From DASZZY01 sp036260395 (lineage in GTDB: Bacteria; Actinomycetota; UBA4738; CALAEC01): a DNA stretch of 19,564 bases. The stretch spans positions 1-19,564 of the forward strand of contig DASZZY010000203.1 of assembly GCA_036260395.1 (NCBI GenBank), written 5' to 3'. The notes under the pieces are model-generated. The model saw only the letters and a list, made by a program, of their open reading frames with translations, was not told the origin of the DNA and did no database searches. The first letter of the stretch is position 1. Each line of letters starts with the position of its first letter. Shown here in pieces: positions 7,865 to 14,245 of the stretch. The translations under genes and the position numbers were made by a program.

Positions 7865-8683
7865 GTGGCAAGGAAAGCACACCTGCCGCCTCCGGCGGAA
7901 GCGGACCCCTGGATCCCGGCCCCGTTCCCGCGGGAGGCCCTCCGCGAGGCGCTGCTCGACGGCGGCGTGGCCGGCGTGAACTCCCACGACCGCCCGAACG
8001 TGCTGTGGAAGATCCGCCGGCTGGTCGAGGGACACCCTGACGCCCAGTTCGGGCTGACCGGCGTCTCTGACGTCTCGTTCGAGGAGGTTCTCCGCCTGGT
8101 GGCCCGGGCGGGGGGGTTCTCCGACGACCCCGGGCTGCGGCACGGCGTGGTGAGCGTCGAGCCGGGCCTCGTCCTGCAGGCCTTCGACGAGATCGGGGCT
8201 CGGCTGGGCCAGGCGGCCCGCCGCGGCGAGCGGGTGCTGCTGGCCACCGGCCACCCCACGGGACTGCCGCTGCTCTATCAGGGCGTGGGCCGGCTCCTGG
8301 AGGAGCACGGCGCCAAGCTCCTCCGGCCGCTGGAGGGCTTCACGTGGCGGGAGCGCGACCGGAACCGACAGATCCGCTACTTCCAGGGGGTGGGCATGCT
8401 GACCGACCGGGCGTCGGCCCTCCACACGCACAGCCCGGACCCCATGGAGCGGATGCTCGAGGTGGCCACCCCAGACCTCGTCTTCGCCGACCACGGCTTC
8501 GCCGGCGCGGCCATCGAGGCCGGCGTCGACACGGTGGCCATCGCCGACGTCAACGACCCCGCGCTCGTCGTGGCCCGGGCCCAGGGCCGCGCCGGGCCGG
8601 TGGCGGTGTGCGACGACAACGTGCAACCCGAGGCCTACTGGCCTTGCTTCCAGGTGATCGCGGCCAGGTTCGGCGACGGCTGA
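7865..8683 (+). CDS. uncharacterised actinobacterial phosphatase-family protein
   Basis: A soluble protein of about 272 residues that resembles a family annotated simply as 'phosphatase' in Streptomyces and other actinobacteria. Shared-looking blocks are the ATGHPTGLP loop, ALHTHSPDPMERML, PDLVFADHGFAGAA, VAIADVNDPALVVA and a final VCDDNV. The conserved Asp/His residues suggest a metal-dependent hydrolase, but the reaction is not known to me. Three in-frame starts exist: GTG 7847, ATG 7856 and GTG 7865. I chose 7865 because a TAGGAT -10 element lies exactly 7 nt before it, as at other genes here, and no Shine-Dalgarno fits the other two. It is divergent from the SDR pair and convergent with the DUF72 gene (4 nt gap). 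Confidence 0.78.
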   Translation: MARKAHLPPPAEADPWIPAPFPREALREALLDGGVAGVNSHDRPNVLWKIRRLVEGHPDAQFGLTGVSDVSFEEVLRLVARAGGFSDDPGLRHGVVSVEPGLVLQAFDEIGARLGQAARRGERVLLATGHPTGLPLLYQGVGRLLEEHGAKLLRPLEGFTWRERDRNRQIRYFQGVGMLTDRASALHTHSPDPMERMLEVATPDLVFADHGFAGAAIEAGVDTVAIADVNDPALVVARAQGRAGPVAVCDDNVQPEAYWPCFQVIAARFGDG

Positions 8684-8687
8684 AGGC

Positions 8688-9389
8688 TCACCCCAGCAGC
8701 TCGCCCAGGTGCTCGGCGAACCGCGGCCCCGTCGCCTTCTCCTCGTGCTTGAAGTAGCAGTGGACGTCCCGGCCGTCCGCCAGGGCGCCGCTGATCCGCT
8801 CGGCCCACCGGCCGAGCTCGTCCTCGGTGTAGGACTCCTTGCGGAGCCGTAGGTAGCCGAACGGCTCCCACGACGGCTCGCCGGCCGGTGCCTCGTCCGT
8901 CTCCGCGGTGCACCACGCCACGCCGCGGTCGGCGAGGAGGGGACGGGCCGCCTCCCAGGACGGGTGGCGGAACTCCATCGCCGAGCGGACCCCGTCGGGC
9001 ACGTGCGCCAGGAAGCCCTCCAGCAGCCCCCGGTCGAACCGGAGCGACGGCGGGCACTGGAACAGCACGACGCCCAGCCGCTCCCCGAGGAGGCGGGCCC
9101 GGGCCAGGAACGACGACACCGCCTCCCCCGTGTCGGCCAGCCGCAGCGTGTGGGTGATCCGCTGATGGGCCTTGAGCGCGAATCGGAAGCCGTCCGGCGT
9201 CCGCTCCCGCCACGCCTCGAGCGTCGACGGCGACGGCGAGCGGCGGAACGTGTAGTTGACCTCCACCGAGCGGAACCGCCCGGCGTAGTACGGGAGCATC
9301 TCGGCGTCCCGGAGCCGCTCCGGGTAGAACGGTCCCTTCCACTCCTGGTACGCGAAGCCGGAGGTCCCGAGGTACAGCGTCCCGGCCAC
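8688..9389 (-). CDS. DUF72 family protein (YecE-like)
   Basis: A 233-residue member of DUF72, a TIM-barrel family with no settled biochemical function. Typical features are the N-terminal LYLGTSGFAYQEWKGPFYP, the EVNYTFRRSPSPSTLEAW block, FALKAHQRITH, and the FEHxxPSW-like segment, here EFRHPSWEAARPLL. Length and motif order are normal for the family, so the gene looks intact. The start is taken as GTG 9389, because the homology begins immediately and no ATG is in frame upstream. A weak CATGAT element 6 nt before it could allow leaderless expression. The gene converges on the phosphatase-family gene and is divergent from the HTH gene, with a 74-base spacer. Confidence 0.87.
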   Translation of the reverse strand: MAGTLYLGTSGFAYQEWKGPFYPERLRDAEMLPYYAGRFRSVEVNYTFRRSPSPSTLEAWRERTPDGFRFALKAHQRITHTLRLADTGEAVSSFLARARLLGERLGVVLFQCPPSLRFDRGLLEGFLAHVPDGVRSAMEFRHPSWEAARPLLADRGVAWCTAETDEAPAGEPSWEPFGYLRLRKESYTEDELGRWAERISGALADGRDVHCYFKHEEKATGPRFAEHLGELLG

Positions 9390-9395
9390 CGAGGC

Positions 9396-9401
9396 ATCAT
9401 G
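9396..9401 (-). promoter_or_regulatory. weak -10-like element CATGAT before the DUF72 gene
   Basis: Reading the minus strand, CATGAT is followed by 6 nt and then the GTG start of the DUF72 gene. It departs from TANNNT at the first base, and the spacing is one base short of the other sites in this window, so it is only a candidate. Confidence 0.25.
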
Positions 9402-9448
9402 GCACCCGGGGGCTCGCGGGCGGGTGGCTGCGCCGCGGGCCGCTCGGC

Positions 9449-9454
9449 TACAAT
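9449..9454 (+). promoter_or_regulatory. -10 element TACAAT upstream of the HTH gene
   Basis: TACAAT is a near-perfect -10 hexamer lying in the 74-base divergent spacer. Transcription would start at about 9461, only about 3 nt before GTG 9464, so the HTH gene would have almost no leader. No convincing -35 is seen. Confidence 0.6.
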
Positions 9455-9463
9455 CCGCCCAGC

Positions 9464-9661
9464 GTGGCCCAGAACAGCTTCCGAGAGGCTCGTTTCGTGA
9501 CCGTGACCGAGGTCGCCCAGCTCATGCGGGTGTCCAAGATGACCGTCTACCGTCTGATCAAGCAGGGAGACCTGCCGGCGTTCCGCGTCGGCAGGAGCTA
9601 CCGCATGCGCGAGGAGGACGTCCACCGCTACCTGAACTCCCGGTACACCGAGGCGGGGTAG
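9464..9661 (+). CDS. excisionase/BldC-like helix-turn-helix DNA-binding protein
   Basis: A 65-residue protein that consists almost entirely of a MerR/excisionase-type winged helix-turn-helix (HTH_17), about residues 12-60. The visible core is VTEVAQLMRVSKMTVYRLIKQ, then LPAFRVGRSYRMREEDVHRYL. It lacks any effector domain. Relatives include BldC of Streptomyces and Rv0500A of M. tuberculosis; the latter lies next to the bS22 gene Rv0500B, as here (from memory). A chromosomal regulator is therefore more likely than a phage excisionase, and no integrase is nearby. The GTG start is placed by the TACAAT -10 just upstream and by the family length. Confidence 0.88.
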   Translation: MAQNSFREARFVTVTEVAQLMRVSKMTVYRLIKQGDLPAFRVGRSYRMREEDVHRYLNSRYTEAG

Positions 9662-9713
9662 CCTCCGCGCGGTCGCGAACCCGAGCCTTCCGGGCCGCAG
9701 CCTGGAGGCCGGG

Positions 9714-10604
9714 ATGGATCCATACGACGAGGTCATCGAGCGGGTCGTGTCCCGCCGCGGCGTCGCCGTGCTCCTCGGCGGGCTCGACGTCGGCAAGACC
9801 ACGCTCGCCCGGCGGATCGCCGCTACGGCGGTCGGCCGGGGGATCACCGCCGCGTACCTCGACGCCGACGTCGGGCAGTCGACGGTCGGGCCGCCGACCA
9901 CGATCGGGCTCCGCCTGTGCCGCGCGGCGTCGGACCTGGAGCCCGACGCCCTGCCCAAGGCGGATCACCTGGCGTTCGTCGGTGCCACGTCCCCGCAGGG
10001 CCATCTGCTGCCGCTGGTGGCCGGGACGCGCACGATGCTCGACCGGGCCCGCGCCGAGGGAGCCGACGTCGTGGTGGTCGACACCACGGGGCTGGTGTCC
10101 GGGGTGTACGGGCAGATCCTGAAGTTCAACAAGCTGTCGGTCCTCCACCCGGACGTCGTGATCGGGCTCGAGCGGGGCGAGGAGCTCCAGCCGCTCCTCG
10201 GGGTCGTCCGGCGGTTCTTGCCCGCCGAGGTCGTGGCGCTGCGCGTCCACCCGGACGTGGTCCCGACCTCCGTCGAGCAGCGGGCCGTGAACCGCGAGGA
10301 GTCGATGCGCCGCTACTTCGAGGATCCCCTCCAGCGCTGGCGGGTGAAGGCCACGGTCTTCATGCCGGCGTTGCCGGCGCTGTTCGACCTCCGCGCCCTG
10401 GACCACCTGCTGGTCGGGCTGTCCGACGGGGAGGGCCGCTGCACGGGCGTGGGATACCTCGAGTATCTGGAGGACGACGCCGCCCTCCGGCTGATCTCCC
10501 CGGTGGCGGACGCGCCGAAAGCGCTTATCCTTGGCTCCGTGCGCCTGGAGGACGGGTTCCGCGCCAGGCGCGTGGATCTCCGGAACCTCTTCGGATCCGA
10601 TTGA
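9714..10604 (+). CDS. Clp1-like P-loop NTPase, putative polynucleotide 5'-kinase
   Basis: A 296-residue protein with an N-terminal P-loop: Walker A GGLDVGKTT (Lys28), then LDADVGQST (Asp50/Asp52), then Walker B VVVVDTTGLVSG. This trio is the signature of the Clp1/Grc3/Nol9 polynucleotide 5'-hydroxyl kinase P-loop family, which phosphorylates RNA 5' ends in eukaryotes and archaea. The remaining ~150 residues have no recognisable domain. A 5'-kinase on RNA is a reasonable inference but is untested for such bacterial forms. The start ATG 9714 has GGAGG at 9704-9708, 5 nt before it. The gene sits between a BldC-like regulator and the bS22 ribosomal protein gene; its stop is 19 nt before the bS22 start, which hints at a link to RNA or ribosomes. 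Confidence 0.8.
   Translation: MDPYDEVIERVVSRRGVAVLLGGLDVGKTTLARRIAATAVGRGITAAYLDADVGQSTVGPPTTIGLRLCRAASDLEPDALPKADHLAFVGATSPQGHLLPLVAGTRTMLDRARAEGADVVVVDTTGLVSGVYGQILKFNKLSVLHPDVVIGLERGEELQPLLGVVRRFLPAEVVALRVHPDVVPTSVEQRAVNREESMRRYFEDPLQRWRVKATVFMPALPALFDLRALDHLLVGLSDGEGRCTGVGYLEYLEDDAALRLISPVADAPKALILGSVRLEDGFRARRVDLRNLFGSD
10526..10531 (+). promoter_or_regulatory. candidate internal -10 element TATCCT within the Clp1-like gene, upstream of bS22
   Basis: TATCCT lies near the 3' end of the Clp1-like gene in a run of codons (CTT ATC CTT) that is unusually AT-rich for this genome. The 16 bases from here match the promoter-like site before the GalE2-like gene at 14 positions. A transcript starting near 10538 would give bS22 its own promoter with a leader of about 86 nt. 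A GTG at 10539, in frame with the Clp1-like protein, could also act as a leaderless start for a 21-residue C-terminal fragment. Confidence 0.4.
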
Positions 10605-10623
10605 AGAGCGAGGAAGGACGGGT

Positions 10624-10725
10624 ATGCCCTCGGTCGTCAAGAAGCGCCGCAAGAAGATGCGCAAGAAGAAGCACAAGAAGCTGCTGAAGCGCACGCGCTG
10701 GCAGCGCCGCCAGCAGGGCAAGTAG
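10624..10725 (+). CDS. small ribosomal protein bS22 (AURKAIP1/COX24-domain)
   Basis: A 33-residue, extremely basic protein, more than half Lys/Arg, beginning MPSVVKKRRKKMRKKKH and ending QRRQQGK. It matches closely what I recall of bS22, the small actinobacterial ribosomal protein first seen in mycobacterial ribosome structures (Rv0500B-type, MGSVIKKRRKRMSKKKH...). It binds rRNA in the 30S subunit. The start ATG 10624 is firmly set by AGGAAGG at 10611-10617, with 6 nt spacing. A longer open frame from 10531 exists, but its extra residues have no homology and overlap the Clp1-like gene. The next gene begins 9 nt after its stop, so it belongs to the long plus-strand operon. Confidence 0.93.
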   Translation: MPSVVKKRRKKMRKKKHKKLLKRTRWQRRQQGK

Positions 10726-10734
10726 GGAGGGGCC

Positions 10735-11430
10735 ATGCGCCGCGCGGTCGCGGCCTGGTCCGCGGTGGTGATCCTGCTCGGGGCGTGCGGCGGCGCCCCC
10801 GAACCCGAGGCCCCGCCGGGCCGGGTCGTCCGATTCACGACGGACGACGGCGTCCGGCTGACCGGCGAGCTCCGCGGCCGGGGGACGACGGGCGTGATCC
10901 TCTCCCACATGTTCCCCACGGACCGGGCGTCGTGGGCGGCGTTCGCGGACGTCCTGGCGGATGAGGGCTACCTGGCGCTCACGTTCGACTTCCGCGGCTA
11001 CGGCGACTCCGAGGGCGAGCGGGCGATCCCGGATATCTGGCGGGACGTCCTGGCCGCCATCGAGTTCCTCCGGGGACGGGGCGCCGGCCGGGTGGTGCTG
11101 ATCGGGGCGAGCATGGGGGGGACCGCCTCGCTGGTGGCCGCGGCCCGAGAGGACGTGGCCGGCGTCGTCTCGCTGTCGGGCGCCTCGACGTTCATGGGCC
11201 TCCTGGCCCCGCCGGAAGCGCTGCGCGCCATCACGGAGCCGAAGCTGTTCGTCGCCGCCGAGGGCGACGGCTCGGCGGCGGGGACCGCCCAGCAGTTCTA
11301 CGCGAACTCCCCCCCTCCGAAGCGGGTCGAGATCGTGACCGGCGACGACCACGGGACCGACCTCCTGACCGGGACCCAGGGTGAGCGCGTCCGGGCGTTC
11401 ATCGTCGGCTTCCTCCGCCAGTACGCCTGA
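10735..11430 (+). CDS. alpha/beta-hydrolase lipoprotein
   Basis: A 231-residue secreted lipoprotein with an alpha/beta-hydrolase domain. The N-terminus has two Arg residues, a hydrophobic core and the lipobox LLGAC, so Cys18 would be lipidated and the protein anchored on the outer face of the membrane. The hydrolase part shows the oxyanion-region stretch GVILSHMFPTDRASW, FDFRGYGDSEG, the nucleophile elbow GASMGG (Ser126), a likely acid Asp178 and the catalytic His206 in DDHGTD. An esterase or lipase-like hydrolase is likely; the substrate is unknown. The start ATG 10735 has a GGGAGGGG Shine-Dalgarno 2-3 nt upstream. It lies between bS22 and the DUF62 gene, which begins 3 nt after its stop. 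Confidence 0.87.
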   Translation: MRRAVAAWSAVVILLGACGGAPEPEAPPGRVVRFTTDDGVRLTGELRGRGTTGVILSHMFPTDRASWAAFADVLADEGYLALTFDFRGYGDSEGERAIPDIWRDVLAAIEFLRGRGAGRVVLIGASMGGTASLVAAAREDVAGVVSLSGASTFMGLLAPPEALRAITEPKLFVAAEGDGSAAGTAQQFYANSPPPKRVEIVTGDDHGTDLLTGTQGERVRAFIVGFLRQYA

Positions 11431-11433
11431 GGG

Positions 11434-12234
11434 ATGCGGCCGATCCTGTTCCTGACGGACTACGGCCTCCGGGACGAGTTCGTCGGCGTCTGCCACGCGG
11501 TGATGGCCGCGGCGGCGCCGGGGGTCCGGGTCATCGACCTGTCCCACGGGGTCCCGCCGCAGGACGTCCGGCGCGGCGCGCTGGCCCTGCTGGCGGCGGC
11601 GCCGTACGCGCCCGGGGACGCCGTGTACCTGGCGGTGGTCGACCCCGGCGTGGGCACCGAGCGGGCCGCGGTGGCGGTGGCCGCCGGCGACGCGCTGCTG
11701 GTCGGCCCGGACAACGGGCTGCTGTCGATGGCCTGGGAGGCCCTGGGCGGGGCCGATCGGGCGGTGGCCATCGACGCCCCGGCCGCCGCGTCCGCCACCT
11801 TCCACGGCCGCGACGTGTTCGCCCCGTCGGCCGCCCGCCTGGCGGCGGGGGCGTCGATCGAGGAGCTGGGCTCCGCGGTGGACCCCGCCTCGTTGCTCCG
11901 GCTCCCCGTCCCCCGGCCGCGCCCGGCCGCCGGGGGTGTGGAGGCCGAGGTGATCGGCGTGGACCGCTTCGGGAACGTCCAGCTGGGGGCCCGGCCCGGC
12001 GACGTCCCGGCAGGGCTCGGGGACGTCGTCCGGGTCGGCGCCGCGGGATCGGCGGTCCCGTGCCGGCGGGTCCGGACGTTCGCCGAGGTGCCACCGGGCG
12101 AGGTGGCGGTTCTCGTCGACTCGGCCGGCTGGCTGGCCCTCGTCGCCCCGGGGGGCAGCGCCGCCGGGATCCTCGGGCTGCGGCCCGGGGAGGAGGTCTT
12201 GCTATCCTTGCCGCCGTGGGACAGCGCGTCCTGA
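11434..12234 (+). CDS. S-adenosyl-L-methionine hydroxide adenosyltransferase family protein (DUF62)
   Basis: A 266-residue DUF62 protein, related to the fluorinase/chlorinase fold. Known members hydrolyse SAM to adenosine and methionine, using water or hydroxide activated by conserved Asp, Arg and His residues. The family blocks are present: LTDYGLRDEFVG at the N-terminus, VIDLSHGVPPQDV, VDPGVGTERAA, GPDNGLLS, TFHGRDVFAPSAA, and in the C-terminal barrel IGVDRFGNVQL. It looks full length and intact. The start ATG 11434 is 3 nt after the stop of the lipoprotein gene. Its last 19 bases overlap the GalE2-like gene and carry a promoter-like TATCCT. Its role in this operon is unclear; SAM or adenosine turnover is the inference. 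Confidence 0.9.
   Translation: MRPILFLTDYGLRDEFVGVCHAVMAAAAPGVRVIDLSHGVPPQDVRRGALALLAAAPYAPGDAVYLAVVDPGVGTERAAVAVAAGDALLVGPDNGLLSMAWEALGGADRAVAIDAPAAASATFHGRDVFAPSAARLAAGASIEELGSAVDPASLLRLPVPRPRPAAGGVEAEVIGVDRFGNVQLGARPGDVPAGLGDVVRVGAAGSAVPCRRVRTFAEVPPGEVAVLVDSAGWLALVAPGGSAAGILGLRPGEEVLLSLPPWDSAS
12203..12208 (+). promoter_or_regulatory. -10 element TATCCT for a leaderless GTG start of the GalE2-like gene
   Basis: TATCCT lies in the last codons of the DUF62 gene and ends 7 nt before GTG 12216. The overlapped codons TTG CTA TCC TTG are unusually AT-rich for this genome. No Shine-Dalgarno with good spacing precedes the GTG, so a leaderless transcript is likely. Confidence 0.5.
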
Positions 12235-13268
12235 TCACCGGGATCGCCGGGCACCTCGCCGGACGGCTGGCCCAGCGCCTCGAATCCGACCCGGACGTCG
12301 ACTACGTCGTCGGGCTCGACCTCCACGAGCCGACCCTCGACCTCGAGCGCACCGAGTACGTCCGCGCCGACATCCGGAACCCGCTGGTGCTCAAGGTCCT
12401 CCAGACCACGGAGGTCGACACGCTCGTCCACCTCAGCATCCTGTCGACCCCCGGCAACGTGGGGGGTCGCAGCGGCATGAAGGAGCTGAACATCATCGGG
12501 ACGATGCAGCTCCTGGGCGCATGCCAGCGTGCCGAGCGGATCGCCAAGGTCGTCGTGAAGTCGACGACGGCGGTGTACGGGGCGGGCCCCAAGGACCCGG
12601 CGGTCTTCACCGAGGAGATGAGCGCGCGGTCCGACGCCCAGCACGGCTACATGAAGGACGCCGTGGAGATCGAGCGGTACGTGCGCGGATTCGCCCGCCG
12701 CCGCCGGGACGTCGCCGTCACGACCCTGCGGTTCGCCAACTTCATGGGGCCCGACATCGCCACGCCGCTCACGCGGTACCTCTCGCTGCCGGTGGTCCCC
12801 ACCGCGCTGGGGTACGACCCGCGGCTCCAGTTCGTCCACGAGGACGACGCCGTCGAGGTCTTCTACCGGTCCGTCCGCGAGGACCACCCGGGGGTGTACA
12901 ACGTGGCCGGCGACGGCGTCGTCCTCCTCTCCCAGGCCCTCCGGCTGATCGGCAAGCCGTCCGTCCCGGTCGTCCTCCCCCTGGTCCAGCCGGTGGCCTC
13001 CGTCCTGCGCCGGGTGGGAGCGGTCGACTTCGCCACCGACCAGCTGCGGTTCCTGCTGTTCGGGCGGGTCGCGGACAACGCCCGGCTGAAGCGGGACTTC
13101 GGGTACCAGCCGCGTTTCGACGCCCGAGGCGCGCTGCTGGAGTTCGCCCGCGGGCGCCGCCTCCGGAGGCTCGTGTCGGCCGAGCAGATCTCGGACTGGG
13201 AGAAGGACGTGTACGCGTTCCTGCGCAGGAAGGGGCAGGAGCGGTTCGAGCGGACCAGGGGCACCTGA
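12216..13268 (+). CDS. NAD-dependent epimerase/dehydratase, GalE2-like extended SDR
   Basis: A 350-residue extended SDR. The Rossmann motif VLITGIAGHLAG (glycines 9, 12, 16) is at the N-terminus, followed by an acidic residue (VGLDLHEP) that favours NAD. Ser116 in VVKSTTAVYGAG is the likely catalytic Ser/Thr. The expected Tyr is Tyr145 in HGYMKDAVEIE, but the Lys four residues later is Ala here, so the YxxxK pair is not canonical. Gene order (HTH, bS22, this gene, acyltransferase) recalls galE2 (Rv0501) of M. tuberculosis, whose activity is not established to my knowledge. The GTG start at 12216 is set by the homology beginning VLITG and by the TATCCT element 7 nt upstream. Its stop overlaps the acyltransferase start by one base (TGATG). 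Confidence 0.85.
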   Translation: MGQRVLITGIAGHLAGRLAQRLESDPDVDYVVGLDLHEPTLDLERTEYVRADIRNPLVLKVLQTTEVDTLVHLSILSTPGNVGGRSGMKELNIIGTMQLLGACQRAERIAKVVVKSTTAVYGAGPKDPAVFTEEMSARSDAQHGYMKDAVEIERYVRGFARRRRDVAVTTLRFANFMGPDIATPLTRYLSLPVVPTALGYDPRLQFVHEDDAVEVFYRSVREDHPGVYNVAGDGVVLLSQALRLIGKPSVPVVLPLVQPVASVLRRVGAVDFATDQLRFLLFGRVADNARLKRDFGYQPRFDARGALLEFARGRRLRRLVSAEQISDWEKDVYAFLRRKGQERFERTRGT

Positions 13269-14245
13269 TGGCCGAGGTCATCCCGATCTCCGGGCGCGAT
13301 CAGCCCGAGCGCTGCCGGGCCGCGACCGGCAGCGGCCGGCGGTGCCGGAACCGGGCCGTGACCGCCGGGTACTGCCGGGTTCACCTGCGGGCCGCGGAGC
13401 CGCCGGGCGAGCTCGAGGACGGGCTCCAGCGAGCGCTGGCCTTCCTCCGCCGGCGGCTGACGGGGGAGTACGAGGTGGACGAGTTCGGCTTCGATCCCGA
13501 CCTCACCGAGAACGTCCTGGCCCCGCTGGCCAGGGTCCTGCACCGGCGGTGGTGGCGGGTGGACTGGGTGGGGATGGACCGCGTTCCGGCCCGGGGCGGC
13601 GCGCTGCTGGTGGCGAACCACGCCGGGACGCTCCCGTGGGACGCGATCGTCATGAAGTTCGGCGTCCTCGACAACCACCCGGCCCACCGCCACGTCCGCC
13701 TGCTGGCGGCCGATCTCGCGTTCGGGATGCCGGTCGTCGGCCCGCTGGCCCGGAAGTCGGGGAACACGCTGGCCACCGAACAGGATGCCCTGCGGCTGCT
13801 CGAGCGCGGCGACCTCCTGGGCGTCTTCCCCGAGGGCTACAAGGGCGTCGGCAAGCCGTTCAAGGAGCGGTACAAGCTCCAGCGCTTCGGCCGGGGAGGG
13901 TTCATCGAGCTCGCGCTCCGGACCCGGGTGCCGATCGTCCCGGCGGCTATCGTCGGCTCGGAGGAGATCCTCCCGATGCTCTACAACGCCAAGACGCTGG
14001 CCCGCATCCTGGGGTTCCCGTACTTCCCGGTGACACCGTTCTTCCCGTGGCTGGGGCCGCTGGGGCTCGTTCCGCTGCCGTCGAAGTGGCACGTCGAGTT
14101 CGGCGAGCCCATCGCCACCGACGGCTTCCCCGACGACGCCTGGCAGGACGCCCTCACGGTGTTCGACCTGACGGACCGGGTCCGCGAGGAGATCCAGCAG
14201 ATGCTCTACCGGAACGTCATGGCTCGCCGCTCGGTCTGGTACTAG
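13268..14245 (+). CDS. phospholipid/glycerol acyltransferase with N-terminal Cys/His motif
   Basis: A 325-residue protein. Residues 16-39 hold a small zinc-knuckle-like motif, C-x9-C-x9-C-x2-H (RCRAATGSGRRCRN..YCRVH), resembling DUF5763-type zinc ribbons. Residues about 95-300 form a PlsC-like 1-acylglycerol-phosphate acyltransferase domain. The first motif is NHAGTLPWD (His118, Asp125: HX6D, not the usual HX4D), followed by GVFPEGYKGVGK and a VPIVPAAIVG block. This HX6D variant is typical of the Rv0502-like branch. It probably acylates a lysophospholipid or another glycerolipid at the inner membrane face; substrate unknown. ATG 13268 overlaps the upstream stop in TGATG, giving tight coupling. 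Its stop TAG overlaps the opposite stop of the cupin gene. Confidence 0.87.
   Translation: MAEVIPISGRDQPERCRAATGSGRRCRNRAVTAGYCRVHLRAAEPPGELEDGLQRALAFLRRRLTGEYEVDEFGFDPDLTENVLAPLARVLHRRWWRVDWVGMDRVPARGGALLVANHAGTLPWDAIVMKFGVLDNHPAHRHVRLLAADLAFGMPVVGPLARKSGNTLATEQDALRLLERGDLLGVFPEGYKGVGKPFKERYKLQRFGRGGFIELALRTRVPIVPAAIVGSEEILPMLYNAKTLARILGFPYFPVTPFFPWLGPLGLVPLPSKWHVEFGEPIATDGFPDDAWQDALTVFDLTDRVREEIQQMLYRNVMARRSVWY

Noticed and set aside
9464..9661. Phage excisionase as sign of a mobile element.
   Set aside because: No integrase, att repeats or phage genes are nearby, and the adjacency to bS22 matches a chromosomal regulator seen in other actinobacteria.
7805..9958. Long minus-strand open frame (717 codons) spanning several genes.
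   Set aside because: It crosses the phosphatase, DUF72 and HTH genes in other frames and shows no recognisable domain.
10531..10725. A 64-codon start for the bS22 gene.
   Set aside because: The first 31 residues overlap the Clp1-like gene and lack homology; ATG 10624 has an ideal Shine-Dalgarno and gives the family length of 33.
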